Shown here: piece by piece, positions 53,556-64,000 of the stretch
Position numbering within the stretch: position 1 is the first letter of the stretch
How the letters are laid out: each line of letters opens with the position of its first letter
From: Gelatoporia subvermispora B
Lineage: Eukaryota; Basidiomycota; Agaricomycetes; Polyporales; Gelatoporiaceae
Assembly (NCBI GenBank): GCA_000320605.2
Contig: KB445791.1
Location: 1,887,854-1,951,853 of the forward strand
Reading direction: 5' to 3'
DNA length: 64,000 nt
Translations under genes and position numbers: made by a program
The notes under the pieces: generated by a model
Databases searched by the model: none
Told to the model about the DNA's origin: nothing
Seen by the model: the letters and a program-made list of their open reading frames with translations, nothing else

Positions 53556-54052
53556 AGGGACGAACTCAAAAGATTATGTCACAAATCTGGACATCAAGTC
53601 CTTGTTATATTCTGCGAGGATCTACAGGCGGATCGCTATGTTACGGAATTTTGGAATATTGGATACATGCGCAGGACAGTTCACATTATATTTAATATGT
53701 CTTAAGTACGGCTTCAACCCAATGCAAAATGCAATCGAAGGGACGGATGCAGTCGCCTTCAAGAAGACACGAGTCGTGTGGAAGGTACACAATGTTGAGA
53801 GGATGCAAGGTGGGGAAACGGATGCGGATAGGTATACAGTGTGAAGTCGGAAGCTGGATATAGCAGCACAATGGATTTTGATGGAGAAAATGCAACTTGT
53901 AATCCTGATAGCCTTGTTTTCCTTGGGCGGAGGCAATGATGGGACTGGTGTTATGAACAGAATGCTGGCGTGTCTGGCTGTATGCAATGGCGTGACGCCG
54001 CAGCCACCCGATCTAAAGGGTGGCGGGTTCGTCGATGTGCAGGGGATGCGAT
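53556..54052. other. Convergent 3' intergenic region
   Basis: About 500 bases between the stop codons of two unknown genes on opposite strands. Nothing supported beyond 3' untranslated sequence. Confidence 0.45.
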
Positions 54053-55366
54053 CTAATGCCACATTTCCCCCACTTGACATTCGTCCAAGGCAGTGGCACC
54101 CTGTTCAGCATGGAGCGGCGCATAGTCGTTGAGACCTGCAGCACCGTTGGCCATTGCGAGGGTAAGCGCGGCGATGGCCTTTTCTGAGCGAGTCGATGAC
54201 AAGGAGACCTGGGCCGAGCTTGTGCTCGGTCCCGAGCTGTGGGCGAAGGAAAATGGAGAGTTATGGCCCTGGATCGCCAAGTCTGTCGAATGCGCCGCGA
54301 CTGGAGCAGAGGACAGTGGCAAGGAGACGACCGACGAGTTCGTCGAGTTCGTATAAGTGTGGGAGAGCGCAGGTGTGCGCGATGCCCCCAGATCGTGCAT
54401 CCCGTCCATGGGGGATTGCTCGTCATCAGACGAGAACGTCGAAAAGCCAGAAGAGACCTCGAGTGGCGAGGAGCAGCGTTCACCGTCCTCGGCCGACATG
54501 TAGGAGGGGGAGTAGGCCTCGACATCGGGCATATCCACGTCCATCATACCGAGGGAGGCCGCACGTTTCTTGTGGGCTGGGCTTCGGTTGCGAGAATATG
54601 CGAGGCCAGAGGACGCGTCGCCGAAGACAATTTCAACGTCGTCCTCGTCCTCGATGGCTGGTATGATGGGAGAGTCCTCGCTAAGCGTGAAGCTATGACG
54701 TGCGGAGCGTCTCTTCCGCCGCCCTTGGTCCTTGACATGTGCGCGCTCGGACCTCGCCTCCGAGCCGGATCGGTTGTCTTCCCAATCCCGCATACGCCGT
54801 ACGAGGCCCTCTCCGTTCTCCGCTACACTGCGGTGCAGCTCCCAGAACGCGTCTGACCGAAGCCGGGTGAGCTCATCGAGCGGGACGGTGCGACTAGACG
54901 GTAATGGGTCGGAGAGACGCGGCGAAGTCTGCGATGCACGCCGTGGGCTCTTTCGGTTGGGGAAGAGGTCGAAGGCGTCTGGCGTACACGCGAAACCGCT
55001 GAGCATCGGACGGCTCAGGGGTGCGGCACGCTTCTCCTGGAAGACAGATCCCAACACAGGGGACCGCCGCTCATCCATCATACCTTTGGGCGACTATACG
55101 CGGTGTGTGAGAAGAAGTAAGAGGGGTGTGCGGCGAGGGACACTCACCACCGCGTCTCTGCGGGCACGCTTGCCTCGCCGCCACTGGTCAACGTCCCATT
55201 TCTCAAGGGGCTCACCCGGAAAAATTCCTTTGCCTGAGGGGCTGCGTGGAGTACTCGGTCGGGCGCGTTTAGTCGCGCTACGCCTCTTTGCGTCGTCGAG
55301 AGAACGGATGCCAGAGAAGGGAGAAGAGCTCGAGTGTGATCTGCGGCGATGGATGGGCGACGACAT
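54053..55366 (-). CDS. Unknown Ser/Arg-rich, probably nuclear protein
   Basis: Two exons: 55366 to about 55147 (MSSPIHRRRSHSSSSPFSGI, KRARPSTPRSPSGKGIFPGE, PLEKWDVDQWRRGKRARRDA) and about 55089-54053 (SPKGMMDERRSPVLGSVFQE onward), joined over a 50-60 base intron with a GTGAGT donor. The second exon has VPLDELTRLRSDAFWELHRS, VAENGEGLVRRMRDWEDNRS (helical), an acidic AIEDEDDVEIVFGD patch, a basic KDQGRRKRRSARHS signal, and ends DYAPLHAEQGATALDECQVG, EMWH. No family recognised. Conserved-looking helices inside a disordered chain suggest a regulator; function not known. Confidence 0.75.
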
Positions 55367-57173
55367 GTGAAGCCCGGGGGAAAAGACCCGCGTTTATATA
55401 ACGGTTACTGTGACGCTGAATGAAGCGTCGGGGGACACGGGGATTAGTGGTAAGATGAAGTGGAGGTGGCGGTGGAGAGGGTATGCACCCAGCCCCGTCC
55501 GTTGACTTTACATATGCTTGCCGGAGAATGCCGCCCACGCTGCTGACTTGCCGTTTATGGTAATCCTCCACACCACATATGAGCGAGTGACGGGCGCTTG
55601 CTGAGACGTACCACTGGCCTGGTCTGGCTTTCCCGTGAACTCGCTCCCCGTTCCGTCCCTCGCCTCGACAATATCACTGAACCCACGTTCGCAACAATGA
55701 TAGCCCCCCGACCACACATTGGCCAGAAATAAGCACCTCCCCGACCGACACAACGGTCACTTACCCAAGCACCGTGGTTATTGTCTCCTACGCGGTGCAC
55801 GACGACCGGCACCCATCTCTCTCCGTCAGCCTCCCCAGCCGCTCTTCCAGCGCACTGAGCCACTGCCCCTGAGGGGCTCCATGCGGAATCACTTCGTTCA
55901 ATTGAGGGGCTAAGCGCAATTCAACCCACGTTCCTGATGATCTCAATGGCTTGCTTCCGTCGGCACTAGGGATCTTCTGGGGTCGTCAGCAGTTCGCCAC
56001 CCCTCCAATCTTCGGAAGTCTACCTTCCCGGTAAAGATGACTGCCATGACCTCTCACGACCTCTGTACCGCACAGGTCGGTCTAGCCTGCTGTGACGGGA
56101 GATTCACTCGGTCAGAGCTTCACGCCCGTTCCACACAGATCTTCCCGAACGCTACCAGCTCGGTCATCCTGCCTCCCCCCTACGGCGCGCAGGAATCTGA
56201 GCCAAGTCTCGGACCAGAAGATTCGCACTGATTCTGTCGTCACACATATATTGTAATGCTTCACACTGCATTGGCGTATGCCGCATGGCGAGATCTTCGG
56301 CGTGTCGCCCTAGCTAAGATATACGTGGAACCGCCCGTAAATGTTCTGGTACACCCGATAATGCATACCTTCTCTTTGTTGTGCACGCGGCTGAGACGGC
56401 TGGTCATCGGCCCGAACTTGCACCTGCACCGATGCGAAGCCTGCCTTTCCGGACCAACGTCGGTGAGCGCAGCCTCCAGCAACCTGTGTGCCGACCATCA
56501 GATAAGCTAGCAGATTGGTTGCGCCGGCCCATTCTTCGATACATTCATGACCAAGATTGCCTGCTCTCCTGTGGTCGCTGATGTTAGTGGTGAGTATTTG
56601 ACTGTCTGATGGTGCACCTCGCTACCTCCATCATTAGCCTCGGACATCCTCGATATGCGACGTAGCTCGAGAAACGCTATCATATCGTTGCGCGCCACAC
56701 TGCGCACCTCGATTGTCACGTTGGCACTAGCTGTGTATGGAAGGGACATGACTACTAACCCTATGCACGAAACATCTCGCGACGGTCTGATGAACAACAA
56801 CGTTCATAAAGAGCGCATCATTGTGTCCGAGCTCTGTGATCGGTTTATTTGCTCAGGGACACACATATGTCGTCTATAACAGATCTGCTTTTCTACAGAT
56901 CTCAGGAAGGGTCCTGCATCTCGCACGTCAAAATACATTCCGCACCGCCAGATGAACTGCCCGCATCTGGGCGAGTGATACTAGTTGCTACACCAATGAC
57001 ATCGATCGTATTGCAGATACATACATAGCGAAGAAGAACACGAGTATGGGAGCTGTCAAAAAAGGCTGGTATCTAGTGAGAGTCCACAGCGAAGAAACAG
57101 GGAAACAAGTGCACAAAACAGTCGAAGTCAATACCGGCGAACACGCGCCTGTCCCCGGGCCGTCACCCAGTCC
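55367..57173. other. Intergenic, about 1.8 kb, no gene supported
   Basis: Only short open frames without splice logic or known motifs. One minus-strand piece (about 56750-56640) reads VTIEVRSVARNDMIAFLELR and looks somewhat coding, but no flanking exon or homology supports it. It should contain the promoter of the gene at 54053-55366 and the 3' part of the LIM gene. Confidence 0.45.
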
Positions 57174-60100
57174 TTAAAGTCCATAGTCGTTGCCACTAAA
57201 ACCGCCACTGCCGCCAGTAAGCTGTCGAACTAGAAACATCCCTCTGCCTTCACCCTCGCTCTTCGTACTCCGTATACCCGTGACCGACTTCGGTCGTGGG
57301 TAGCGCCGCACGGACCCCGGGCGCGCCCCATCGTGCATCTTCGTCGGGCTCGAAGAGAGCTGCCTCGTCGGACTCAGTCCCCCACCAGAGAGCTGCCGGA
57401 GCAGTGCAGCATCCGAATTCGCTCCGACGCCAGTGAATTGGCGTGCAATGGTAGTTGTACCCGTATACTGCGGTACGACTCCCCCGCTGGCATGTCCGCC
57501 AGTGTGTGACGGCACTAGGGGCCGGACCGGGGACCCCGGCTGACGCAGAGACGCAGGGAGAAGAAGCTAGCAGCCAATTCGTCAGAAAGCCGACCTGTCC
57601 CGAGACTCCCGAACATACCAGGCATTCACGGCACCATACGGCGCCCCCACTATCAGTTCGCGCAGCGCTGTCAAGCTTCTTCCCGCATCCTGGCTTCCCC
57701 TCATCCTTTCTCCGGCCTCTAGCTTCTTTCCCTCCACAGACAAGACATGCCGCATGCCATCTTGTGCCATGAGGGCCGGGAACCACGCCCCATTCCATTG
57801 GTGATACCGCCTTCTTGCAGCCGGGGCACGACGACGAACTGCCGAATCGCGGCTGGGACGATCCGAATGTTGTCGTGGTAGCTGGCGCAGATGGCGGCGG
57901 GCGTTCGTACCGGCTTGACGAAGACGGACTGTGATAGGTCGCGGTAGCGGTGGTCCTCGGAGATGCAGACGAAGGTACGGAATTCGAGTGAGGGCGTGGG
58001 GATACTGAAGGAATTTGTCGGACCTTGATTCTCTCCGGAGGCGCACACTAAGTCAACGTGTTAACTGGACTGATAGGACGAATGCTGCAGAAGTCATCAC
58101 CTGGACATGACAAGCCCCTTGCTCGCCTCTCACGAAGACCGCACGACCTCCATCGCGCTCCTCGAACGGCTTGTCACACACTTTGCATGTGAAACATGAC
58201 GTATGGTATGTCTTCGGAGGGACGCCATTGCCCGGCGATTCCTCCGGAACAGTAACGAACTTTCCTCCGAGCCTGGTGGAAAATAGCGGAAGATGACATC
58301 TAGCACAGCGTGCGTCCGAGGAGAGAGGTGTCGGAGAAGAGATGGTCAACTGAGCAGGCATTGTCTTCGATTTAGGCGTTGGGGTGTTTGAGCCTACATC
58401 CGAGGAGCGACGGGATGACACGTCTCTCGATCCAACTCCGAATCTACCTATGGTCTTGTCAGCGGAACCAGCACTGCGCCCGGCTGGGGGGCTGAAAGAC
58501 GGCGGAGTAGAAGGTCCACTGGATTCACTGGTAGACGCTGAATCAGAGAAATTGCCTGCAAGGTCAGGTGTAGACGGCACAGAGTGCTTGTAGTCGCTGT
58601 CTAGGGATGACCGAGATGGGCGTTGCCTGAGCCGAGACGCTAGCCGCGCAGCTCCGGACTCAGCTGAGAGATTTGGACGTCTGAGCGCGTTTGACACCGG
58701 AGACGACTCGGACGGTGAGCTGTTCACGTAGCGGGCGGGATCGTTGAGGTCAATCAAATCGTGAGGCGCCTGTGAAGGAATGTCTCCGAGCAGAGACGCC
58801 ACTTCTGCATCGCCGGTGCGATGCGGCTGCAGCAGAAATCGGTCGATCTCGGGCTCGTATCCCTTTGAATCCTCTCGCAAGGAACGACGGGCATCAGTCC
58901 CGAAGGAAGGCGGAGACGCAGCACGGCCATCATGCGACCGCACGCCTGCGATCGCAGAGGTGAGACTATCCACACTCAGGTCAGAGAGGCGATTCAACGA
59001 CCGGCTGTCCGATGTGCGATGATGGGGTCTCGTAGGGGTGGTGGTTGGCGATGTCACCCTAGATGAGATACCTGGCGAGGCCTGCCTCAGGAGTCTAAGC
59101 TTCATTTCCGTTATGGCATCCTCAGATGGCCGAGAGGCCCGAGCACCAACACCGGTTGGTGAGTCAAAGATGTCACTGTCAGCTACTCGAGCTTTCTCAG
59201 AGCGAACGTATGTTTCTGGAAAGTAACAGGTGATCAGCCCAGAACGAATACAGATCACGAAACCAATATTTACCTCCATCTCTGACAGATGTTATATTGG
59301 TGGGTCTTATGATACGCAGAGTCCCGGACGAAGGACTGCTCTGGTCACCATGTCCCGATCGTGACGAATCCGATCTGCTGCGGGCAGCAAGACGCTCTAT
59401 GGTCGGACTGGTGTCTGAGAAACCGACGGGACTCGAAAATCTGGCGGAGAGAGGCGTTTGCACCTTTCCGGAACCGAACGGACTAGCCATCCGCGATGAG
59501 TAGTTGTCGACTTTCGATTCAGTGATGGGGGTATTCTGTCGACTCTGTGCAATACCAAGTCGTTGCTCCAATTCTTCTAATGCAGGGCTGCCTTCTCTGC
59601 TGTTGGAATTTCGTCTGATCCCGCCTAGGTTGTTCCTCTTCTCACCACCAGAGGACGACACATTGCTGACGGGACTGTTCTGGTTAGGCCTGGTGAGGCA
59701 GCTATCGAAGCAAGTGGCACAGCTTGGTCTTCCTAGTAGATCTACCATCGGACTGTCTCCAATCGCTTTGGAGCAGCCGTCACAGCGGAAGCATTTCTTA
59801 TGCCAGACCTGCCCGCTGTTTTCGATGAAACCTCCTTCACTTTTCAGGATCAGGACAGGTCTATGACATGACGCACATTCCCCTCTCGATCCACCATGAG
59901 ATGTAAAGCAAGAGCGACACAAGAATCGTGTTTCCGGGACCACGGAGACGTCATCATGATCAGAGGATAGGAGTGAAGAAGGCTCGGGGTAGATGGTGGC
60001 ATCTGGTGTAAATGGCGTCGCGCACCGTGAGCAGTGGTAGGAAGCCAGCGTCTCCTTAGGTTGCAGGATCGAGCCGTACACTTTCGCAAGCTCCGAACCA

Positions 60101-60582
60101 TGTGGATTGGGCAGGATCCCAGCAGCAGCAGCGGTGCTCGGGGAATGGGTGTTCAGGATACTGGATGTACGCTTCATAGGCGAAACTGGTTGGGAGGTTG
60201 TTGACGCGATATGATCAGAAACACCGGAAGATAAGGAGGAGGAGGTTGAGGAAGTTGATCCTTGTGGACGAGGGAATCTTCGTGAGAGAGGCTGTGCAGA
60301 TGTCGAAGAGACGTTGGCCCCCACGGACGTTGCACTAGCAGGAGCCTTGGCACCGGTCGTAGATGACTTGTCCTTTGTCACATACGTGCGAGACCATCTA
60401 TCCTCCGTTTGCTCTGTATCTCCGAGCTTCCATTTCACTACGGGTGCTAGGAACGCAAAAGGCAAATGAAGTTGAGCAACGTCTCGGAGCATACACTGTA
60501 TGAAAGACGGACCAACGGCGGTCCCTCCGCATTTGCAGCGAACACCAGAGACAATTTCTCCGCATCTTCTGCAGAATCCCAT
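57174..60582 (-). CDS. LIM-domain protein with several zinc modules
   Basis: The start at 60582 gives MGFCRRCGEIVSGVRCKCGG, a small Cys4 motif, then after a 60-base intron APVVKWKLGDTEQTEDRWSR. After a Ser/Thr-rich linker the first LIM region follows: YHCSRCATPFTPDAT, ETRFLCRSCFTSHGGSRGEC, ASCHRPVLI, VWHKKCFRCDGCSKAIGDSP, RPSCATCFDSCL. A long disordered middle (about 59550-58400) leads to a second LIM unit, ARCARCHLPLFSTRLGGKF, KTYHTSCFTCKVCDKPFEER, then CAPPERIKVRQIPSVSPRPH and a third zinc unit CPGCKKAVSPMEWGVVPGPH, WHAACLVCGG, WCRECL. Five exons join in frame; about 1,070 residues. LIM proteins of this kind bind partners at actin or polarity sites (compare yeast Pxl1 and Rho-GAP LIM proteins), but no GAP domain is present. 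The role is inferred. Confidence 0.87.
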
Positions 60583-60979
60583 GGGGTCAAAGAGTGACGG
60601 ATGAAAAGAGGACGAGTAAGACGTCGGAAAATAGCTACGGGGCAATGAGGAAGCAGTGCAAGCAGGTTGACTCGCGCACGCCGCTCCCGGCGAGTTCAAC
60701 CAACACATCCAGATCGGGCAAGAGGTCATGTCGGACCGCCCGGACCGAGAGCTTCACGATCACATGCTGTACGCGTCCATTAGCACGCGTCTGTGGCGCG
60801 GCCCAAGGCGATTGGACCCGAGTGAGTAGCGCCAACAATGCGCATCCCAAAATAAGAGCCAGGTCAAATGGCATACACAGTTCGCTTCTACAAGTAACAT
60901 CTCTACGCTGCAGTTATATGTGATAATTCGACTTATCCGAAAAACCTGTCGTCTTCAGAAGTAGGGCCGAGTCCCGTTC

Positions 60980-63900
60980 TCACCACGCCAATTTCGCAAT
61001 CCAGGAAGAAGGGTAGCGGCGGACACAGTACTTTCTAGATTCGTCAAGGCTGATACCTTGTTTAGTACGAATGCACGGCTTACTACCACCTGGGACTTAC
61101 AAGAGCAACCCGAGGGCGAATGTAAGAGGGATGAAGAAGAACTCGACCGGAACACCACGTGTCTGAAATATGTTCTGGCTGTGGAATCATATGTTGAGCT
61201 ATGTGAACCTGTTTATGTACAGCACGACTTACAACCATGGCACGTAGCTGAAGAAGATACCCAGACTCAGGGAAGTTGCCGCTGCCAGGACCACGTACCA
61301 GTTCGACGCGGGTGTGTGTTGAAAGATACTCAGCTTTCTGCCACGGGTACTAAAAAGATTTCTGCAGAAGTCGTCAGTACAGTGAACGTTCGTACATGAC
61401 GGGACGCGAATCATACCCCCATTGCATCAAAACCAATGTGAAGAAGGACACACTCTGAGCTCGGAAGAGCAGTTCGTCGTCCAGGCCGGGCCAATTGCCG
61501 AAACCCAGTATCAGACTTGAGAAAGGTATTCCATTCCGTTGAAGGTACCAGAGCGACCTAAAAGCAATATCAGAGATATGACTTGATGAAGCGAAGAGCA
61601 AACAGTACAGACATCGACATCGCACAAAGAGACTCCAAGACCCCAAGAAACGCATACGCATGGAGCAGGAGACGCCAATCCGCGAGTCGCTCAGTCTTGA
61701 CGTTGCGTGGTTTCCTTTCGAGGAGGCCAACTTCGGGGGGCTCGAGACACATGCTCAACGCAGGGATAACGTCGGTCTACGAGTATAGTCAACCGACAGA
61801 TCCATAAGAGTGGCTATCGACCTACCACCACACAGATTAGGATCATTCTGGAACACCCGGATGGTTTAGTTCGATGCAATCCATGTAGTGGAGCACTTAC
61901 TGGATATTGCTCAGCATCTGGGGCAACCCCAGGAGAACGTTGAGTAAGATCGGCACGAGCTCAGAGAAACTGATCGTGGTGTCTGCTCAGGCCTTGGCGG
62001 TCTATCATTCCCTGAAGTCATACGCACCTGCCGGCGGGAATCAAATAGAGTATGGTCTTCTTCAGGTTATCGAACACAAGTCTCCCTGACAAATAAAGCG
62101 ATTAGGCTATGTCGTCTCGATTGACGTTCCTCGATCGCCGCGAGCCCTACCATATTCTAGTGCAATCACGATTGCAGAAAAATCATCGAGTAATATCATG
62201 TCCGCTGCTTCCTTTGCTACATCGGATCCCTGTCCCATAGCGATTCCACCTGATAGAGGTCAAGCAATATTCATCACCTTTCCATATAATGGCTCACAAT
62301 CTGCAGCCTTCAGCGATGGAGCATCGTTAACGCCATCACCGGTCACGGCCACTATGCAGTCCCTGGCCTTGAATTCGTGCACGATGCGTAACTTCTGTTC
62401 AGGACTCGCGCGTGCAAAGACAATCTCCTCGTACTGGCATAGTTGCTCTATTTGGGCCTGGTCAAGAGTGTCGAGCTGAGCGCCGGTGATGACGATACTT
62501 TGCTTCGGCAAGTCATCGACTCCAGCTTCGATCAAGGTTTTATCTTCGTTTTGTTCGAGATCACTGACGCTGTGCACACTTCGTGCAGTGATGATTCCCG
62601 CACTCCTAGCGATTGACGTAGCGGTAGTCGGGTGGTCGCCTGAAAATCCGAGTTAATATATCCCTACGACAACCGACAACGAAGGTGTCGCTTGCCTGTA
62701 ACGACAAAGAATCGGATACCAGCGCGACGGCAGACGCTTCATCATCGGGTTCAGCGTAGGAGACCTCTATGAACGAGCGCAGTTTTCACCTGACTGTATG
62801 CTTAACTGTGGGCTTGAGAGGATCCATGAGACCGAGTAGTCCGATAACGGTTACGTCAACGTTGAGTGCATCCGCCTCCTCAGCGAACTCATCCGTGCTA
62901 GGATTAAGGCCATTCGGAATCATATGTTTACGCACAACCCTGCGGGCGAGGAGTATGACGCGCTGTCCTTCCTTAGCCCAGGCCTCTTGGATTGCGGTGA
63001 GTCGCTGGATAGCTTCCGTCGTCAGTGGAACAGGACGACCATGCTTCGGATCAAGGACGTGGCTGCATCGAGGTAGAAGAACTTCAGGAGCCCCCTTCAC
63101 GGTCATCATATAGTCGTGCCTAGAGAAGTCGTCCCATGATGCGATGGGCGACGTCTCGAGAGAGGCCGTTGGCGAGAGCTCGCATAGCCTCATCATGAAC
63201 TTCGTCTGCGGGCATGAGGACGTTTGATGAGCAAAGATACTGTAATTCTGCGACCCCTCACCTTCGAGTTGAAGCTTTGCTTGAAAATGTCGATCCACTG
63301 TCCACGTAGTGCTCTAGACGCCCCCATTCTATAGGCGAAACTCAGGGCAGCGACGTCTGCATGTACTCATCACTATAACATAGCGCGTAAGCAATACTTC
63401 TCGGACATACCGGTGGCGTCTCCGACCAGATCGAGTTGTTGCTTCTCAGTTGACGATGCGGAACTTGGAACAACTGTCGCAGCATTACAGAGCATTGCGA
63501 CCCCCATGAGCTGTGTAACGGAGGTCGTCTCCGATTCGCCTTGTACTCCTTCCGCGATGCTTTGTAACTTCTCGTTATGCATCACATCGTCGAAGACCGT
63601 GGCATTTTCCACGTGCATTCGGTTCTGTGTCAATGTTCCCGTTTTGTCCTAGGAGTCGCATCATGTCAGGTTCACAACCATGTTCAGAGCACGATTTCTC
63701 ACAGAACAGAGGACGTTTACAGAGCCCAGAGTCTCCACGATGGTAAGGGACCTGAATTATGTCCTATTGAGCTGGATTCTATACCTCAGACAAATTGAAC
63801 AACGTACTTGCACAACACCTTATGTTTGCTGAGGATGTGGGCGACCTTCGCTAGAGAAAGTGTTACGGCAAGAGGCCTATAAATTGGAAGATGACCCTAA

Positions 63901-64000
63901 GTCCCGGTAGCCATTTGGTATGTAATGCATATCGACATACAAGCCGTCAGGCATGAAAGCAACTGTGCACGGAGGTGCATATCAGGTAATTAGAACAACT
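60980..64000 (-). CDS. P-type ATPase of Na+/K+-ATPase (IIC) type, N-terminus outside window
   Basis: An ion pump of the plasma membrane. The window holds the part from the phosphorylation site on: DKTGTLTQNRMHVENATVFD (catalytic Asp) just after an acceptor near 63657; the nucleotide-binding part with MMTVKGAPEVLLPRCSHVLD (KGAPE) and VIGLLGLMDPLKPTVKHTVR; ITGAQLDTLDQAQIEQLCQY; VFARASPEQKLRIVHEFKAR; TGDGVNDAPSLKAADC and GIAMGQGSDVAKEAADMILL (hinge). The membrane part follows, with LGFGNWPGLDDELLFRAQSV, TRGRKLSIFQHTPASNWYVV, SLSLGIFFSYVPWL, TRGVPVEFFFIPLTFALGLL, and a last exon KYCVRRYPSSWIAKLAW-stop. The Arg-rich C-terminal end resembles animal Na+/K+ and H+/K+ ATPases and the fungal ACU-type. 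The 5' part continues past 64000. Many short introns; inner borders approximate. Confidence 0.9.

Noticed and set aside
54239..55370. Two plus-strand open frames of over 200 codons
   Set aside because: Antisense to the Ser/Arg-rich gene at 54053-55366, which has a good intron and a protein-like composition; the plus frames are Arg-rich mirrors.
56037..56881. Short open frames on both strands between 56.0 and 56.9 kb
   Set aside because: No splice logic, no family resemblance and no signal peptide; treated as intergenic.

Overview
The window is nuclear DNA of a filamentous fungus, most likely a mushroom-forming basidiomycete (Agaricomycetes). Genes are dense on both strands. Almost every gene is cut by many 45-85 base GT-AG introns, often with a CTAAC/CTGAC-like branch site. 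Several families point to Agaricomycetes: a basidiomycete-type BTB/POZ gene, a GPI-anchored double cupredoxin, a HET-domain gene, an intron-rich P450 and a Fus3/Kss1-type MAP kinase. There is no operon structure, no rRNA or tRNA that I can support, and no recognisable complete transposon.

Left part (1-13.3 kb). The 3' part of a disordered protein gene opens the window. Then come LYS1 (last step of lysine synthesis) and KAE1 (tRNA t6A), divergent over about 200 bases; a GT8 glycosyltransferase; ribosomal protein eS28; lipoyl synthase and CMC1 (cytochrome oxidase assembly), which are head to head; and PEX11 and fumarase, also head to head. Much of this block is mitochondrial or peroxisomal metabolism.

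Middle (14-28.9 kb). Two very large genes lie here: the INO80 chromatin remodelling ATPase and a DHX29/DHX57-type RNA helicase. They are followed by eL22 and CBF5, a divergent pair for ribosome make-up and rRNA pseudouridylation. A gene-poor stretch (28.9-31.7 kb) holds only coding-like scraps.

Right part (31.7-64 kb). In order: the double cupredoxin, the MAP kinase, an unknown SAP-like/coiled-coil nuclear protein, a cytochrome b2-type lactate dehydrogenase without presequence, GAR transformylase, a P450, a J-domain membrane protein, a single-exon HET-domain gene, a BTB gene with an in-frame stop, two unknown Ser/Pro-rich probable nuclear proteins, a multi-LIM protein, and the 3' part of a Na+/K+-type P-ATPase that runs off the window end.

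No obviously new multi-gene system is visible. The observations most worth following are: (i) a near-identical CATTTCTCAC[A/G]GTGA element upstream of both ribosomal protein genes, both of which also have a first coding exon made of the ATG alone; (ii) a BTB gene whose stop codon can be skipped in frame by an alternative donor; (iii) a possible frameshift or hidden N-terminus upstream of CMC1; (iv) a perfect CG-alternating inverted repeat in a convergent 3' region; and (v) three to four unknown nuclear-type proteins. Exon borders were placed by eye from splice signals and protein continuity; outer coordinates are firmer than inner ones.
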